Shown here piece after piece: positions 54,442-63,993 of a DNA stretch of 64,000 bases (position 1 is its first letter; every line of letters begins with the position of its first letter). The notes below the pieces were generated by a model, which ran no database searches, had not been told where the DNA came from, and was given only the letters and a program-made list of their open reading frames with translations. The DNA comes from Paracholeplasma vituli. Its GTDB lineage: Bacteria; Bacillota_I; Bacilli_A; Acholeplasmatales; UBA5453. The position numbers and the translations under genes are program-made. The stretch lies in NCBI RefSeq assembly GCF_025446935.1, contig NZ_JAOEGN010000004.1, forward strand, positions 1 through 64,000, given 5' to 3'.

Positions 54442-54960
54442 TTAAATGAGATTATGGTGTAAGATGGGGGTATATGTGAGAACCCCGTCTATGGAATGAC
54501 TTTCAAATAATGTAATACTAGATACTTCAATGAGACTTTCATCAAGGGATGTAAGTTTAAAAAAAGGCAGAGCTCTTCCTTGACGGATGAGCGTGATGTG
54601 AGGATGAAACGCGCCACTCACTGTTAAACTTAAAGGTTTGATGTGTTCGATAACTTTCTGATAAAGTTCATGTAAAGCAGCGCTTGGTTTTAAGGATGTA
54701 AAGTATATGTAGCGTTCGCCTTTTTGAAAGTAACTGGTTTGGTCTGTATAGAGTTCAAATCGTGGGTAATCAAGGGTTTGAAGTGATGTCTTTATCAATT
54801 CACATTGGGCTTCATCCACCTCACCTAAATAAGCGAGGGTGATGTGGTAGTTATCAACGCTAGTTGCACGACCCATCGTGTCTTTCACTAGATTTTGACT
54901 TAAGGTATACAGTTTTTGTTTTAAATCTGTATTGAGTGCTAAACCAATAAATAGTCTCAT
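54442..54960 (-). CDS. thpR: RNA 2',3'-cyclic phosphodiesterase (2'-5' RNA ligase family)
   Basis: The 172-residue protein has the two HxT motifs of the 2H phosphoesterases, YHITLAYLGE near residue 43 and FHPHITLIRQ near residue 125, and starts MRLFIGLALN like ThpR. It opens 2',3'-cyclic phosphates on RNA ends. It converges on the membrane-protein gene and diverges from the DUF1624 gene. Confidence 0.9.
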   Translation of the reverse strand: MRLFIGLALNTDLKQKLYTLSQNLVKDTMGRATSVDNYHITLAYLGEVDEAQCELIKTSLQTLDYPRFELYTDQTSYFQKGERYIYFTSLKPSAALHELYQKVIEHIKPLSLTVSGAFHPHITLIRQGRALPFFKLTSLDESLIEVSSITLFESHSIDGVLTYTPILHHNLI

Positions 54961-55009
54961 AGAATCACCATTTATATTATAACAGTATCTTAATCAAAGG
55001 AGGTAGTCT

Positions 55010-56221
55010 ATGAAACGAATTCAATCGATTGACCTATTAAGAGGCTTAGGGGTGTTCTTTGTTATTATCCTGCATACTGCGTTTTACTATTTTGATGGCA
55101 TTTATGATGTGGATATGGATAACCCAAGTTTAATCATTACACTCATCGGTTTTTTACTCATGTTTGCGGGTTTGTTCGCGATGTTATCTGGCGCGTCTTA
55201 TACGCTACAATTCTTACATACTAAAGACCAAAAACAACGCATTAAACATATGGGTTTATCTGGGGCTTTGATGATGGTGATTGCTTATCTGTATTTTATA
55301 TTTACAGGTCCTGGCATCATCAACTTCGATACCCGTAGTATGGACGAATCGCTTTTAGTCTCGTTAATACGTGATGGTAAGTTTCAAACCTTAACACTTG
55401 AAAGACTCTTTTATGTCGATAGTTTGGTCATGATTGCGTTAAACATATGGCTATTGACCCTTTTATTTCATTTAATAAAGAAATGGATCTACCATGAAAA
55501 AGCAGCCCTCTATATTCTAGTTGGTGCGACCCTCTTCATGGGGCTATCGTATATCAGAATTCCACTCTATAACGTTTATCTCGATGCGAGAGATTCCAAT
55601 AATTATGTGTTATGGGTATTATTGAACTACTTTGTTTCCAAAAACAATCCAATCTTCCCATTTTTCGCGTTCGCGCTCTTTGGCGTATGGGTGGGCTTAC
55701 TCATTAACCGTAAAGACGATACCCATATGCGTAAATGGATGATTCCGGTAGCGCTGTTTTACATCGTGATTGGCGTAACTGGCTACATTCTAGCACCTGA
55801 AACGATGCTAGAGCGCGCCATTGACCCAACATGGTATTTCATTATGGTCATTCAAATTGGGTTATTCTTAGCTATGATTTTAGGCGCTTATTATCTATAT
55901 GATGTTAAAAAACGTAAACTGAACCCAGTGTCACGATTCATCCAACGTTTTGGCGTTGCGGGCTTAACACCGTTTTTCTTCGAACAGATTACGAGTGCCT
56001 TAATCTTTGGTGTAATCACACTATTTTTCGATTTGAAACTAGATATTCCTCTAGCAATTATATTTGGAGTCATTCATGTTACACTCTGGGGATTTGTTTT
56101 AAAGTATTGGTCAACTAAAGGTTACAAGTACAGCCTCGAATGGGGATTTTCACAAATGATTAATCGTATCTCAGTATCTTCAAAGCTTCAAGCATTAGAG
56201 GGTAAAGATGGGATTCATTAA
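55010..56221 (+). CDS. DUF1624-type membrane acyltransferase-like protein
   Basis: The 403-residue protein begins KRIQSIDLLRGLGVFFVIILH, the signature of the DUF1624/HGSNAT and OpgC-like acyltransferase superfamily, where a membrane His often takes part in acyl transfer. About ten helices follow. AAAGGAGG precedes the ATG. Its last 14 bases overlap the start of a PaaK-like adenylating enzyme, so the two proteins are made together. That invites the idea that one activates a carboxylic acid and the other moves the acyl group. Inference. Confidence 0.82.
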   Translation: MKRIQSIDLLRGLGVFFVIILHTAFYYFDGIYDVDMDNPSLIITLIGFLLMFAGLFAMLSGASYTLQFLHTKDQKQRIKHMGLSGALMMVIAYLYFIFTGPGIINFDTRSMDESLLVSLIRDGKFQTLTLERLFYVDSLVMIALNIWLLTLLFHLIKKWIYHEKAALYILVGATLFMGLSYIRIPLYNVYLDARDSNNYVLWVLLNYFVSKNNPIFPFFAFALFGVWVGLLINRKDDTHMRKWMIPVALFYIVIGVTGYILAPETMLERAIDPTWYFIMVIQIGLFLAMILGAYYLYDVKKRKLNPVSRFIQRFGVAGLTPFFFEQITSALIFGVITLFFDLKLDIPLAIIFGVIHVTLWGFVLKYWSTKGYKYSLEWGFSQMINRISVSSKLQALEGKDGIH

Positions 56222-57524
56222 AGACTATTTTTACTTAAAGAAAAACCGAAGAAGGTCACAAGAAGCGATTAATCAATTACAGTGGAAAGCAATCCAAAAG
56301 ATGTTAGAGTATGCGAAAGCAAACAGCCCATATTATCAAAATCAATACCAAAATATAGATATAGTAACACTTGAAGATTTTCAAAAACTTCCAACGATTA
56401 ACAAGCAAATTATGATGGAACATTTTACAGACCTTAACACCTGTGGTTTAAATAAAGAAGATGTCATGAATTATGCAGTTCAAAAGGAACTTAATAAGGA
56501 TTATCTAGGGTATTATCAAGATAAGTATGTAGTAGGGTTATCATCAGGTACTTCAGGGAATAAAGGGTTATACATCACACCCAAATCGATGACCAAACGC
56601 TTACCGGGTGTTTTCTTAGCACGGGGTGGTATTGAACTTAAAGAACTGCCTTTACGAATACTTTTTTGCTTAAGAGTGTTCTCACAAGGATTTGATGACA
56701 TCAACGCACCGTTACTCAAACTCAAATACATTTCGACGATGACACCAGTTCTAGACGTTATTCAAAAGATGAATCAAGACAACATCAATCTTTGGATGGC
56801 ACCGCCATCATTCATTCGACAAGTCTTACCATTTAAAGACCAAATCAGGATAAAACTCAAGAAGATTATTACCTACGCAGAGGTCTTAAGTGCAGCTGAT
56901 AAGGCACAGTTTGAAGCTGCATTTAATACGAAAGTAGTCGAAATCTACCAAGCTTCAGAAGGACAAATGGCTTCTCCTTGTAAGTTAGGTCATTTACATA
57001 TCAATGAAGATATGGTTTATATCGAACTTTATGACCAAAACAATAGATTGATAACGACCCCAAATGTGGTGGGTCATAAAATGATTGTTACGAACTTAAT
57101 CAATTTCGCTCAACCGCTCATTCGTTATGAGATGAACGATATGATTGTATTAGATAGCCCATGTCCTTGTGGGTCTCATTTCCGAAAAATTAAACAAATC
57201 ATTGGTAGAAGTGATGACAATCTATGGTTTTATGATCAAAATCACGAACCACGAATCGTTTATTCGGATCTATTTTCACGATGGATTATCACAGAAAGTG
57301 ACCAAATTAGAGAATTTCAAGTTACCCAAAAGGCAATTTCAAAACTTGAAATTACATTAGACCTCATCGGTGATTTTGATCCAAAACAATTAGAAAGAAG
57401 ACTCTTAAAAGAACTTAATGAGCTCGGATTAAGTGTAGAAATTCACTTTTCAATAAACCCTTTAAGTTTACCGACACACTTTAATAAATACAAGCGATTC
57501 GTAAGCCTAATTAAAAACCCATGA
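56208..57524 (+). CDS. PaaK-like adenylate-forming enzyme
   Basis: The 438-residue protein has the phenylacetate-CoA ligase layout: YAKANSPYYQNQYQN near the start, KLPTINKQIMMEHF, the AMP-binding SSGTSGNKG (about 106-114), ASEGQMASPCKLGHLH, NLINFAQPLIRYEMND, and a CPCGSHFRKIKQIIGR segment. Such enzymes activate a carboxylate with ATP. The true substrate is unknown; paa catabolism genes are absent here. Overlap with the upstream acyltransferase-like gene suggests a shared pathway. Confidence 0.88.
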   Translation: MGFIKDYFYLKKNRRRSQEAINQLQWKAIQKMLEYAKANSPYYQNQYQNIDIVTLEDFQKLPTINKQIMMEHFTDLNTCGLNKEDVMNYAVQKELNKDYLGYYQDKYVVGLSSGTSGNKGLYITPKSMTKRLPGVFLARGGIELKELPLRILFCLRVFSQGFDDINAPLLKLKYISTMTPVLDVIQKMNQDNINLWMAPPSFIRQVLPFKDQIRIKLKKIITYAEVLSAADKAQFEAAFNTKVVEIYQASEGQMASPCKLGHLHINEDMVYIELYDQNNRLITTPNVVGHKMIVTNLINFAQPLIRYEMNDMIVLDSPCPCGSHFRKIKQIIGRSDDNLWFYDQNHEPRIVYSDLFSRWIITESDQIREFQVTQKAISKLEITLDLIGDFDPKQLERRLLKELNELGLSVEIHFSINPLSLPTHFNKYKRFVSLIKNP

Positions 57525-57588
57525 ACTGTTTAAAAGCCCACGCATTTTTCTAAAAGCCGTGTTATAATCGTTTCGAAGGAAGTGTCGT

Positions 57589-58122
57589 ATGATTGTATTA
57601 GTTGGCGCAAGTGCCAGTGGGAAAACTGAATTGGCTAAACTCTTATACCGTGATTATGGGTATAAAAAATGCATTACCACCACCACCAGACCGATGCGTC
57701 AAAATGAAGTCGATGGCATCGATTACCATTTTTTAAGTGAAGAAGCCTTTAAAGATAAAATGGCAATGGATGCGTTTTATGAAGTAACCGAATACGCCAA
57801 TCGCTATTACGGAATCCAAAAACAAGATGTGATTGAAAACGGTGTCGTCATTGTCGACCCAAATGGAGCGAATGCGCTAGCAGATCACGCAAGTGACGTC
57901 TACGTTGTGTTCGTTGAAGCCTCAGAAGCGCTTCGTAGAGCCCGTATGGAGTTACGTGGAGATCCGAAAGACCAAATCGAAAAAAGGATACTTGGAGACC
58001 GCTCCGTGTTTCAATTAAAACAGTTTCACCGTATCGATTTACACATCTATAATGAAGAAGTGACGCTTTCTGAACTCGCCTCTTGGGTTCATAGTCACTA
58101 TCAAAAAAGACATCAAAAATAA
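57589..58122 (+). CDS. Guanylate kinase-like protein
   Basis: The 177-residue protein has the P-loop GASASGKTE, then TTTTRPMRQNEVDGIDYHFLS, the GMP-binding segment of guanylate kinases, and an ADH-region with FVEASEALRRARMELRGD. It is a little short for Gmk (about 200). It might be the main enzyme converting GMP to GDP or a second copy. AGGAAG precedes the ATG. Confidence 0.85.
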   Translation: MIVLVGASASGKTELAKLLYRDYGYKKCITTTTRPMRQNEVDGIDYHFLSEEAFKDKMAMDAFYEVTEYANRYYGIQKQDVIENGVVIVDPNGANALADHASDVYVVFVEASEALRRARMELRGDPKDQIEKRILGDRSVFQLKQFHRIDLHIYNEEVTLSELASWVHSHYQKRHQK

Positions 58123-58147
58123 GGGAAAGTCACAGTGACTTTCCCTT
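58121..58147. terminator. Bidirectional terminator
   Basis: AAGGGAAAGTCAC pairs perfectly with GTGACTTTCCCTT with a minimal loop, serving the kinase gene and the converging cyclase gene. Confidence 0.88.
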
Positions 58148-59404
58148 TTACTTATAGTTTCCATTTTTGACATTATTTTTATTTTCATACATGTAATGAT
58201 CAGCGATTTTAATGTCTTCATAGATATCTTGGTTTTTCGTTGTTCGAATCTCAAATCCATAGGCAATAGAAGGCACAAAAGTTTCAATGCGCATCTTTTT
58301 AAGCGTATCAAATAAAGTTTTTCGATAGGTTAGGGTTTGATTTAAATCGGTATCCGATAAGAAAATTAAAAACTCATCCCCACCCATTCGGAATAAGTAT
58401 TCTGAGGGTAAAATGGTCATAATTAAAGAAGCGACCTGCTTGATATAAAAGTCTCCCATGTGGTGGCCATAAGTATCATTGACTTGTTTTAAATCATTTA
58501 AATCAATCGATATGATCGATAGCGGATAATGATCTAAAGAGTCAATCTCTTTTAAACAGTGGTCAAGGTAGTGGCGATTATAAAAACCAGTTAAGAAGTC
58601 ATGGTAGGATAAGTACTCAATTTCCCGTTGTTTTTCAACGAGTGCAGTAATATCTCTCGTTATCCCTGAAAAGCCGACGACTTCGCCCTCTTCATAAATG
58701 GCTGAAGCATTCGACTCATAATACCTATAAAAGCCTAAAACGTGTTTAAATCGGAAATTGCTGATGGTTTGAGATTCTTTATTGTCTTTTAGTTTGCTGA
58801 AGAACTGTTCTAATCGAGGTAAGTCATCGGGATGAACGAAAGGTTTAAAAGACCTGCCGACGGTTTCAGTATTGGTATACCCTAATCGTTTTGTCCAAGC
58901 TTTTGAGACAAAACAGAAGACATTATGGATATCAATACAGTAGATGATATCAAAGGCATGGTCGATGATTTGGGATAGATTTCGTTCACTTTTCTCAAGT
59001 TCCATTTGAGCCTTTTTAGTGTGGCTGATGTCGATGTGTGTACCAATCGCAACGAGCGGTTTACCATCCTCACTCCACTCAAAGATTTGACCACTGTCTA
59101 ATACCCAAATCCAATGACCATCACGATGTTTCATACGCACTTCGACGGTGTAATAGGTTTCCTCTTTTGTAAAGAGCTTTTTAAGCATTGAATTAGAGCG
59201 CTCTAAATCATCTGGATGAACTAAATCACTCCAGGTCTTTAAACTAACAGGCTTAAGTTCATCTAATGTATAGCCGATGATTTCTGCCCAACGTTCATTA
59301 TATATGGTTTCATTGGTTTTAATATTCCAAAACCATGTCCCCGCATTCATGGCTTTGATGATGATGCTGTCAAACGGATTCAAGTTTACATATTTATTAT
59401 GCAC
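58148..59404 (-). CDS. PAS-PAS-GGDEF diguanylate cyclase
   Basis: The 418-residue protein has two PAS/PAC domains (about 13-130 and 135-250; WFWNIKTNETIYNERWAEIIG, HPDDL twice). A GGDEF domain follows with the intact motif at 341-345 and the substrate-site NDLKQVNDTYGHHMGD. It should make cyclic di-GMP. The RxxD inhibition site before GGDEF is absent (PSEY), so product feedback may be missing. It has no transmembrane helix. The signal sensed by the PAS domains is unknown. Confidence 0.93.
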   Translation of the reverse strand: MHNKYVNLNPFDSIIIKAMNAGTWFWNIKTNETIYNERWAEIIGYTLDELKPVSLKTWSDLVHPDDLERSNSMLKKLFTKEETYYTVEVRMKHRDGHWIWVLDSGQIFEWSEDGKPLVAIGTHIDISHTKKAQMELEKSERNLSQIIDHAFDIIYCIDIHNVFCFVSKAWTKRLGYTNTETVGRSFKPFVHPDDLPRLEQFFSKLKDNKESQTISNFRFKHVLGFYRYYESNASAIYEEGEVVGFSGITRDITALVEKQREIEYLSYHDFLTGFYNRHYLDHCLKEIDSLDHYPLSIISIDLNDLKQVNDTYGHHMGDFYIKQVASLIMTILPSEYLFRMGGDEFLIFLSDTDLNQTLTYRKTLFDTLKKMRIETFVPSIAYGFEIRTTKNQDIYEDIKIADHYMYENKNNVKNGNYK

Positions 59405-59585
59405 ACGACATCCCCACCATTCAGAATTGTTATAGAATTTTCATCATTATATACCTAAATTAATAAAAACAAATTTCAAATCTATTTCTTTAATTAAAAA
59501 GATTGGTTTTATGGCTTTAACCGTGACATTTAATATAGATTATGAATAAAGAATACTGTAAAATGTCACTAAGAGGTGAACCACA

Positions 59586-60248
59586 ATGGAATTTAAAATT
59601 GAAGGTGGACAATTACCGGTCGTAATTGTTGAGTTAGAAGAAAACGAAAAGATTGTCACTGAAGGTGGTGGCATGTCTTGGATGACTGAAAACATGCATA
59701 TGGAAACGAAGGGTGGCGGTTTAGGTAAAGTATTTGGCAGAATGCTTTCCGGTGAATCCTTATTTCAAAATATTTATACCGCGAAAAACGGTAGAGGGAT
59801 GATTGCGTTAGCCTCCTCAATGCCAGGGACCATTATGGCAGTAAAAATCGAACGAGACAAACCGTTTATCGTCCAAAAAAGAGCGTTTCTAGGCGCGGAA
59901 GCATCTGTTGAACTCTCGATCTTTTTCCAACGTAAACTGGGTGCCGGGTTCTTTGGCGGGGAAGGCTTTATTATGCAAAAGCTTTCAGGTGAGGGCACAG
60001 CCTTCATCGAAATCGATGGTTATGTCAAAGTCTATGAATTAGATCGTGGTGAAAAGATGATTATCGATACTGGTTATCTAGCAGCGATGGAATCTACCGT
60101 TTCGATGGATATCAAAACTGTTGGTAACCTTAAGGATATGGTCTTTGGTGGAGAAGGCATTTTTCACACAGTCGTTACAGGTCCTGGTAAGATTTACTTA
60201 CAATCGATGCCAGCTTCGAAGTTTTTACCCATAACACATACAAAATAA
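59586..60248 (+). CDS. AIM24-family protein (DUF124)
   Basis: The 220-residue beta-rich protein has the AIM24 features: VEGGGMSWMTENMHMETKG-like start (TEGGGMSW), an FGGEGFIMQKLSG core and FFGG/GEGIFHT repeats with many glycines. Bacterial relatives are widespread with no settled function; the name comes from a yeast mitochondrial protein. AAGAGGTG precedes the ATG. The next gene overlaps its stop. Confidence 0.88.
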   Translation: MEFKIEGGQLPVVIVELEENEKIVTEGGGMSWMTENMHMETKGGGLGKVFGRMLSGESLFQNIYTAKNGRGMIALASSMPGTIMAVKIERDKPFIVQKRAFLGAEASVELSIFFQRKLGAGFFGGEGFIMQKLSGEGTAFIEIDGYVKVYELDRGEKMIIDTGYLAAMESTVSMDIKTVGNLKDMVFGGEGIFHTVVTGPGKIYLQSMPASKFLPITHTK

Positions 60249-60775
60249 TGCGTAAAGTCATCCTGTACATCGCGATGTCATTAGATGGCTATATCGCAAG
60301 AGAAAACGACGCTATTGATTTTTTAGGTGGTCAAACCAATAGTGAGGTCGATTACGGATTTGAGGCTTTTTTGGATTCTGTTGACACCCTCATTATGGGA
60401 GCGAAAACTTACCATGAGATTCATGAAGTGATTTCTCCAAACGTATGGCCTTATCCGAATAAAGAAGTATTCGTCTTCTCAAACAGTTATATAGGAAGAA
60501 CCGAACACGTCGAATTCATCTCAGGCGATATTGTAGAGTTTATCTCTAAACAAAGCCATAAATCAGGTAAAGACATTTGGATTATTGGTGGCCGTAGTGT
60601 GATTGAACCACTTATTACGAAAGACCTAATCGATCGCTATGTGATTACCATAATGCCTATATTGATTGGGTCTGGAAAGAGATTATTCTCAGAATATCCA
60701 AACGATATCTTGTTGAATCACGTTAGTACAGAAGTCTATGACGGTATGGTGATGTTGACCTATGAAAAAAGATAA
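60248..60775 (+). CDS. RibD C-terminal/DHFR-like reductase
   Basis: The 175-residue protein starts KVILYIAMSLDGYIARENDAIDFLGG and has GAKTYHE, WIIGGRSVIEPL and MPILIGSGKRLF, the pattern of the YyaP/YwjB family related to dihydrofolate reductase and RibD. It probably uses NADPH; the substrate is unknown. ATG 60248 overlaps the upstream TAA. Confidence 0.9.
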   Translation: MRKVILYIAMSLDGYIARENDAIDFLGGQTNSEVDYGFEAFLDSVDTLIMGAKTYHEIHEVISPNVWPYPNKEVFVFSNSYIGRTEHVEFISGDIVEFISKQSHKSGKDIWIIGGRSVIEPLITKDLIDRYVITIMPILIGSGKRLFSEYPNDILLNHVSTEVYDGMVMLTYEKR

Positions 60776-60785
60776 TTACAAAACG

Positions 60786-60811
60786 AAAGGGCGATAAAAC
60801 GCCTTTTTATT
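60786..60811 (+). terminator. Probable terminator
   Basis: AAAGG-GCG pairs with CGCCTTT around ATAAAA, with one bulge, followed by a T-rich tract. Confidence 0.6.
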
Positions 60812-60884
60812 TTTGTGAATATTTCAATATAATCATTTTTCTATTTCTAACATGGTATAATGTAACTAGAAAAGTGGTGATTCG

Positions 60885-61556
60885 ATGGCTCAAATCATAC
60901 TTAAAAACATTAAGAAAACATACGACCCGGATGTGTTGAAAAAACCGGTATTAAATCAGTTATCTCTATCCATTGAAGCAGGGGAATTCGTAGGCATCGT
61001 AGGGCCTTCAGGGTCTGGTAAAACGACGCTTCTTTACGTCATGTCTGGACTAGAAAAGGTGGATTCGGGAGAAGTCCTTTTGTTCAATAAACCACTTTCA
61101 ACTTACTTAGAAAGCGATCGTGCGATGTTACGTCGGGATCTCATTGGATTTGTCTTTCAATTTTTCAACTTAATTCCGAATTTATCCATTTATGATAACT
61201 TGAAATTGGCCAATGTCATCATCAAGAATAAGGGTTTAACGATTGAAGAAGCCTTAAATCTTGTGGGTCTTAAAGATGTTATGCATAAATACCCATCCGA
61301 ACTATCCGGTGGGATGCAACAACGCGCTTCCATTGGTAGAGCCATTTTAGGTGAGAAGAAAATTATTTTCGCTGATGAACCAACCGGTAATTTAGATTAT
61401 CAAACCAGTTTAGATATCATGGGTTTATTCAAAGAACTCAACCAAAAACTCGGTATTACCATTGTAATGGTTACCCATAATGAAGCCTTATTATCCTATA
61501 CGAACCGAGTCATTCGACTACTAGATGGGAAAATTGAGAAAGATGAAAAGAGATAA
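60885..61556 (+). CDS. ABC transporter ATPase (LolD/MacB type)
   Basis: The 223-residue ATPase has Walker A GPSGSGKTT, a Q-loop in FQFFNLIPNLS, signature LSGGMQQR, Walker B IIFADEPTGNLD and H-loop MVTHN. The sequence around FQ-FFNLIP and EPTGNLD marks the MacB/LolD/FtsE group that powers mechanical work on exported substrates. TATAAT at 60856-60861 is the likely -10. It overlaps the permease gene. Confidence 0.95.
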   Translation: MAQIILKNIKKTYDPDVLKKPVLNQLSLSIEAGEFVGIVGPSGSGKTTLLYVMSGLEKVDSGEVLLFNKPLSTYLESDRAMLRRDLIGFVFQFFNLIPNLSIYDNLKLANVIIKNKGLTIEEALNLVGLKDVMHKYPSELSGGMQQRASIGRAILGEKKIIFADEPTGNLDYQTSLDIMGLFKELNQKLGITIVMVTHNEALLSYTNRVIRLLDGKIEKDEKR

Positions 61557-63993
61557 ACTTACTTTCATGTTCAAGTTTGCCAAACAAAACCTCGTAAAGA
61601 GCCCTTTACGAAGTTTTTTATTGTTGTTTGGTTTCACGTTTATGATGGTCGTGATCAGTCTTGCTTTATCGATGAAAGGGGTTATGGAAGCTTATTACAT
61701 CCATGCTTACCAAAGCAGGAGTGAACACATTGATTTAGAAATGACCACAGGCCCCAATAGTTCAACACGTTATTTTTCAACTAGAGATTTAGATGAGTTA
61801 AACCTTAATAATCATGCCAATGTATTTAAAATCGATACCTTAACCAATCAAGATACCTATCTAACCGTTCTAGCAACCAACCCTACCGATTTTGAAATCC
61901 TTTATGGTGAGTACCATGTAGTTTCAGACACTGAAATCATATTAACGGATACTGGTGCTAAAAAACTTTCTTTAGAAGTTGGTGATACTTTAAGCCTCAC
62001 GGTCGGAAGTAGTACCTTAGAGTTTACAGTCAAGGCTATCCTACAAGATTATGGCATCTTTCAAGGTGACCTCGCATACATAGCACATGATCCCCATGTC
62101 GCGACCTTACTAAAAACCTTAGTCCCCCCTTTAGAGATTTATCCAAATACTTTTTTTAGTAATTTTAATAATACGGTTTATTTTGATACCTTCGATGTTT
62201 TAGAAACCCAATCGGTCCTCACTAGTCTTGAAACATATAAGGATTTGGACTTTAAAGAAAGCCTTCCGATGCCTTATATCAAACAGCTTGTGAACCGTGC
62301 GGTATCACTATTTCAATTGATGTTGATCTTTATTGGATTAGCGGTATTTTTATTGATTCAAACGACATTCGTATTGGTCTTTAAGGAAAAAGAACAATCG
62401 TTATCGATAATCAAATTGCTGGGTGGGTCATTAGCTTTCGGATTCATAATCTGGGCGATTGAAATGGTTATATTGATGATCCCTGCAGCGTTGATTTCGT
62501 ATTTATTAACCTATGGTATCATTCAAATCGGTTTAATGGTATTGATGCCTGGGTTATACTATCAGATTGCGTTTAGACTAATTTTATTGAGTTTAGGGGT
62601 TGTATTATCGATTTTTATTCTAACTACATTGGCTTATAGCCTCGCTTGGAAGAAACAAAGTGAAGTCTCTCGGTTAAGTTATAAACCAGATAAATCATGG
62701 CCTATTTTAGTGCATTGTGGACTTGTAGTGATTGTTTTAGCACTTTATTTTATCATCGATCATCAAACCTTGAGTACCACACTGACCAGTCTTTTATTAT
62801 CAATAGTCTTAGCCTATAGTTTGCTTAAAGTCATATCCCATGGGATTGGGTACTTTATTCTAAAATTCAAAGACTCGAGTTTGCCGTACTTATTTAAAAT
62901 GACCTATGTTAAAAAGTCGTTTTACCGTTTTATGACTTTAGCCTTAGCCACGTATGTATCAGTTATTTTACTATTTCAAACAACAGGTTATATTCGGTTA
63001 AAAGCTTCATACATAGAAAGAGAATATCAAGCCGATTTACTGGTTTCAAATGTACTTACCAACATCGATACTGTAGAAGAAGAAATCGCCCTGTTAGAAG
63101 GTGTTGATAACAGCACAAAAGTAGGCATTTTTAGGAATGTAGCGATTACCCCAAGTGGACAAACGTTCTCTGCGGTTTATATGTTAGCCCCAAATGAAAT
63201 CACAAGCTATTTTGGAATGTCTAGTGAATCAAATTCATTAGTTGATTTTCAAAACACCAGTGAACCATCCATCTGGCTTCCAATGCGGTATCAAGCCGTT
63301 TACGGGATTAAAAAAGACGATATCATTCATTTGGACTTGAATAAGAAATATTCATCAGTCCCTTTAAAGGTTGTCGGATTTTTTGATGAAGCTGTGGGTA
63401 ACACCGCCTTCATCAATGTTCATCAGTTTTCTGGTTACGAGGGGTTAAAACAAACCCATATTTTGATTAAAACCGATGACCCAAAGAGCTTACAACAAAC
63501 TTTGATGCATAACTATGGGCATCGTTTAATCTACATATATGACTTCCAAGCAGGAGCGAAAGCCTTATCGAGTGAAGTCATCGCTTCGATGAACTACGCA
63601 ACCTTTGTTATATTAATTATTTTAGTCGGTCTATTGTTGTCCTTATTGAATCAAGGGCTCATTCTATTTGACGAGCTTAAAAGTAATTATATGCGGGTAT
63701 CCCTATTAGGGTATTCAACTAAAAACTTATCATGCTATCTTTTAATAGAAGGCTTTTGGATGATGGTGACACTCAGTTTAAGTACAGCAGTGATTGTATG
63801 TTTAATAGACCCACTCATTAAACCATTGTTACTCTTATTTGACGAATACGAGAAAATCACATTTATGCTTAATGATTTCTGGATAGGGTTGGCGTTATCA
63901 AATGGATTATTACTCTTGACCAGAATCGTCTATTTGAAAGGTTTAAGAAATATGGACCTTGTTCGAATTCTAAAAATGCATCAAATGGCGTAG
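61543..63993 (+). CDS. FtsX/MacB-like ABC permease
   Basis: ATG 61543 is preferred over 61525 because AGAAAG is nearer it; it overlaps the ATPase stop by 14 bases. The protein (816 residues) has one N-terminal helix, a large extracellular domain, then a three-helix FtsX block (about 265-380). A second helix, another extracellular domain and a final FtsX block (about 690-810) follow. With the ATPase it should form a type VII exporter that moves lipoproteins, peptides or drugs. Substrate unknown. It ends seven bases before the window edge. Confidence 0.9.
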   Translation: MKRDKLTFMFKFAKQNLVKSPLRSFLLLFGFTFMMVVISLALSMKGVMEAYYIHAYQSRSEHIDLEMTTGPNSSTRYFSTRDLDELNLNNHANVFKIDTLTNQDTYLTVLATNPTDFEILYGEYHVVSDTEIILTDTGAKKLSLEVGDTLSLTVGSSTLEFTVKAILQDYGIFQGDLAYIAHDPHVATLLKTLVPPLEIYPNTFFSNFNNTVYFDTFDVLETQSVLTSLETYKDLDFKESLPMPYIKQLVNRAVSLFQLMLIFIGLAVFLLIQTTFVLVFKEKEQSLSIIKLLGGSLAFGFIIWAIEMVILMIPAALISYLLTYGIIQIGLMVLMPGLYYQIAFRLILLSLGVVLSIFILTTLAYSLAWKKQSEVSRLSYKPDKSWPILVHCGLVVIVLALYFIIDHQTLSTTLTSLLLSIVLAYSLLKVISHGIGYFILKFKDSSLPYLFKMTYVKKSFYRFMTLALATYVSVILLFQTTGYIRLKASYIEREYQADLLVSNVLTNIDTVEEEIALLEGVDNSTKVGIFRNVAITPSGQTFSAVYMLAPNEITSYFGMSSESNSLVDFQNTSEPSIWLPMRYQAVYGIKKDDIIHLDLNKKYSSVPLKVVGFFDEAVGNTAFINVHQFSGYEGLKQTHILIKTDDPKSLQQTLMHNYGHRLIYIYDFQAGAKALSSEVIASMNYATFVILIILVGLLLSLLNQGLILFDELKSNYMRVSLLGYSTKNLSCYLLIEGFWMMVTLSLSTAVIVCLIDPLIKPLLLLFDEYEKITFMLNDFWIGLALSNGLLLLTRIVYLKGLRNMDLVRILKMHQMA

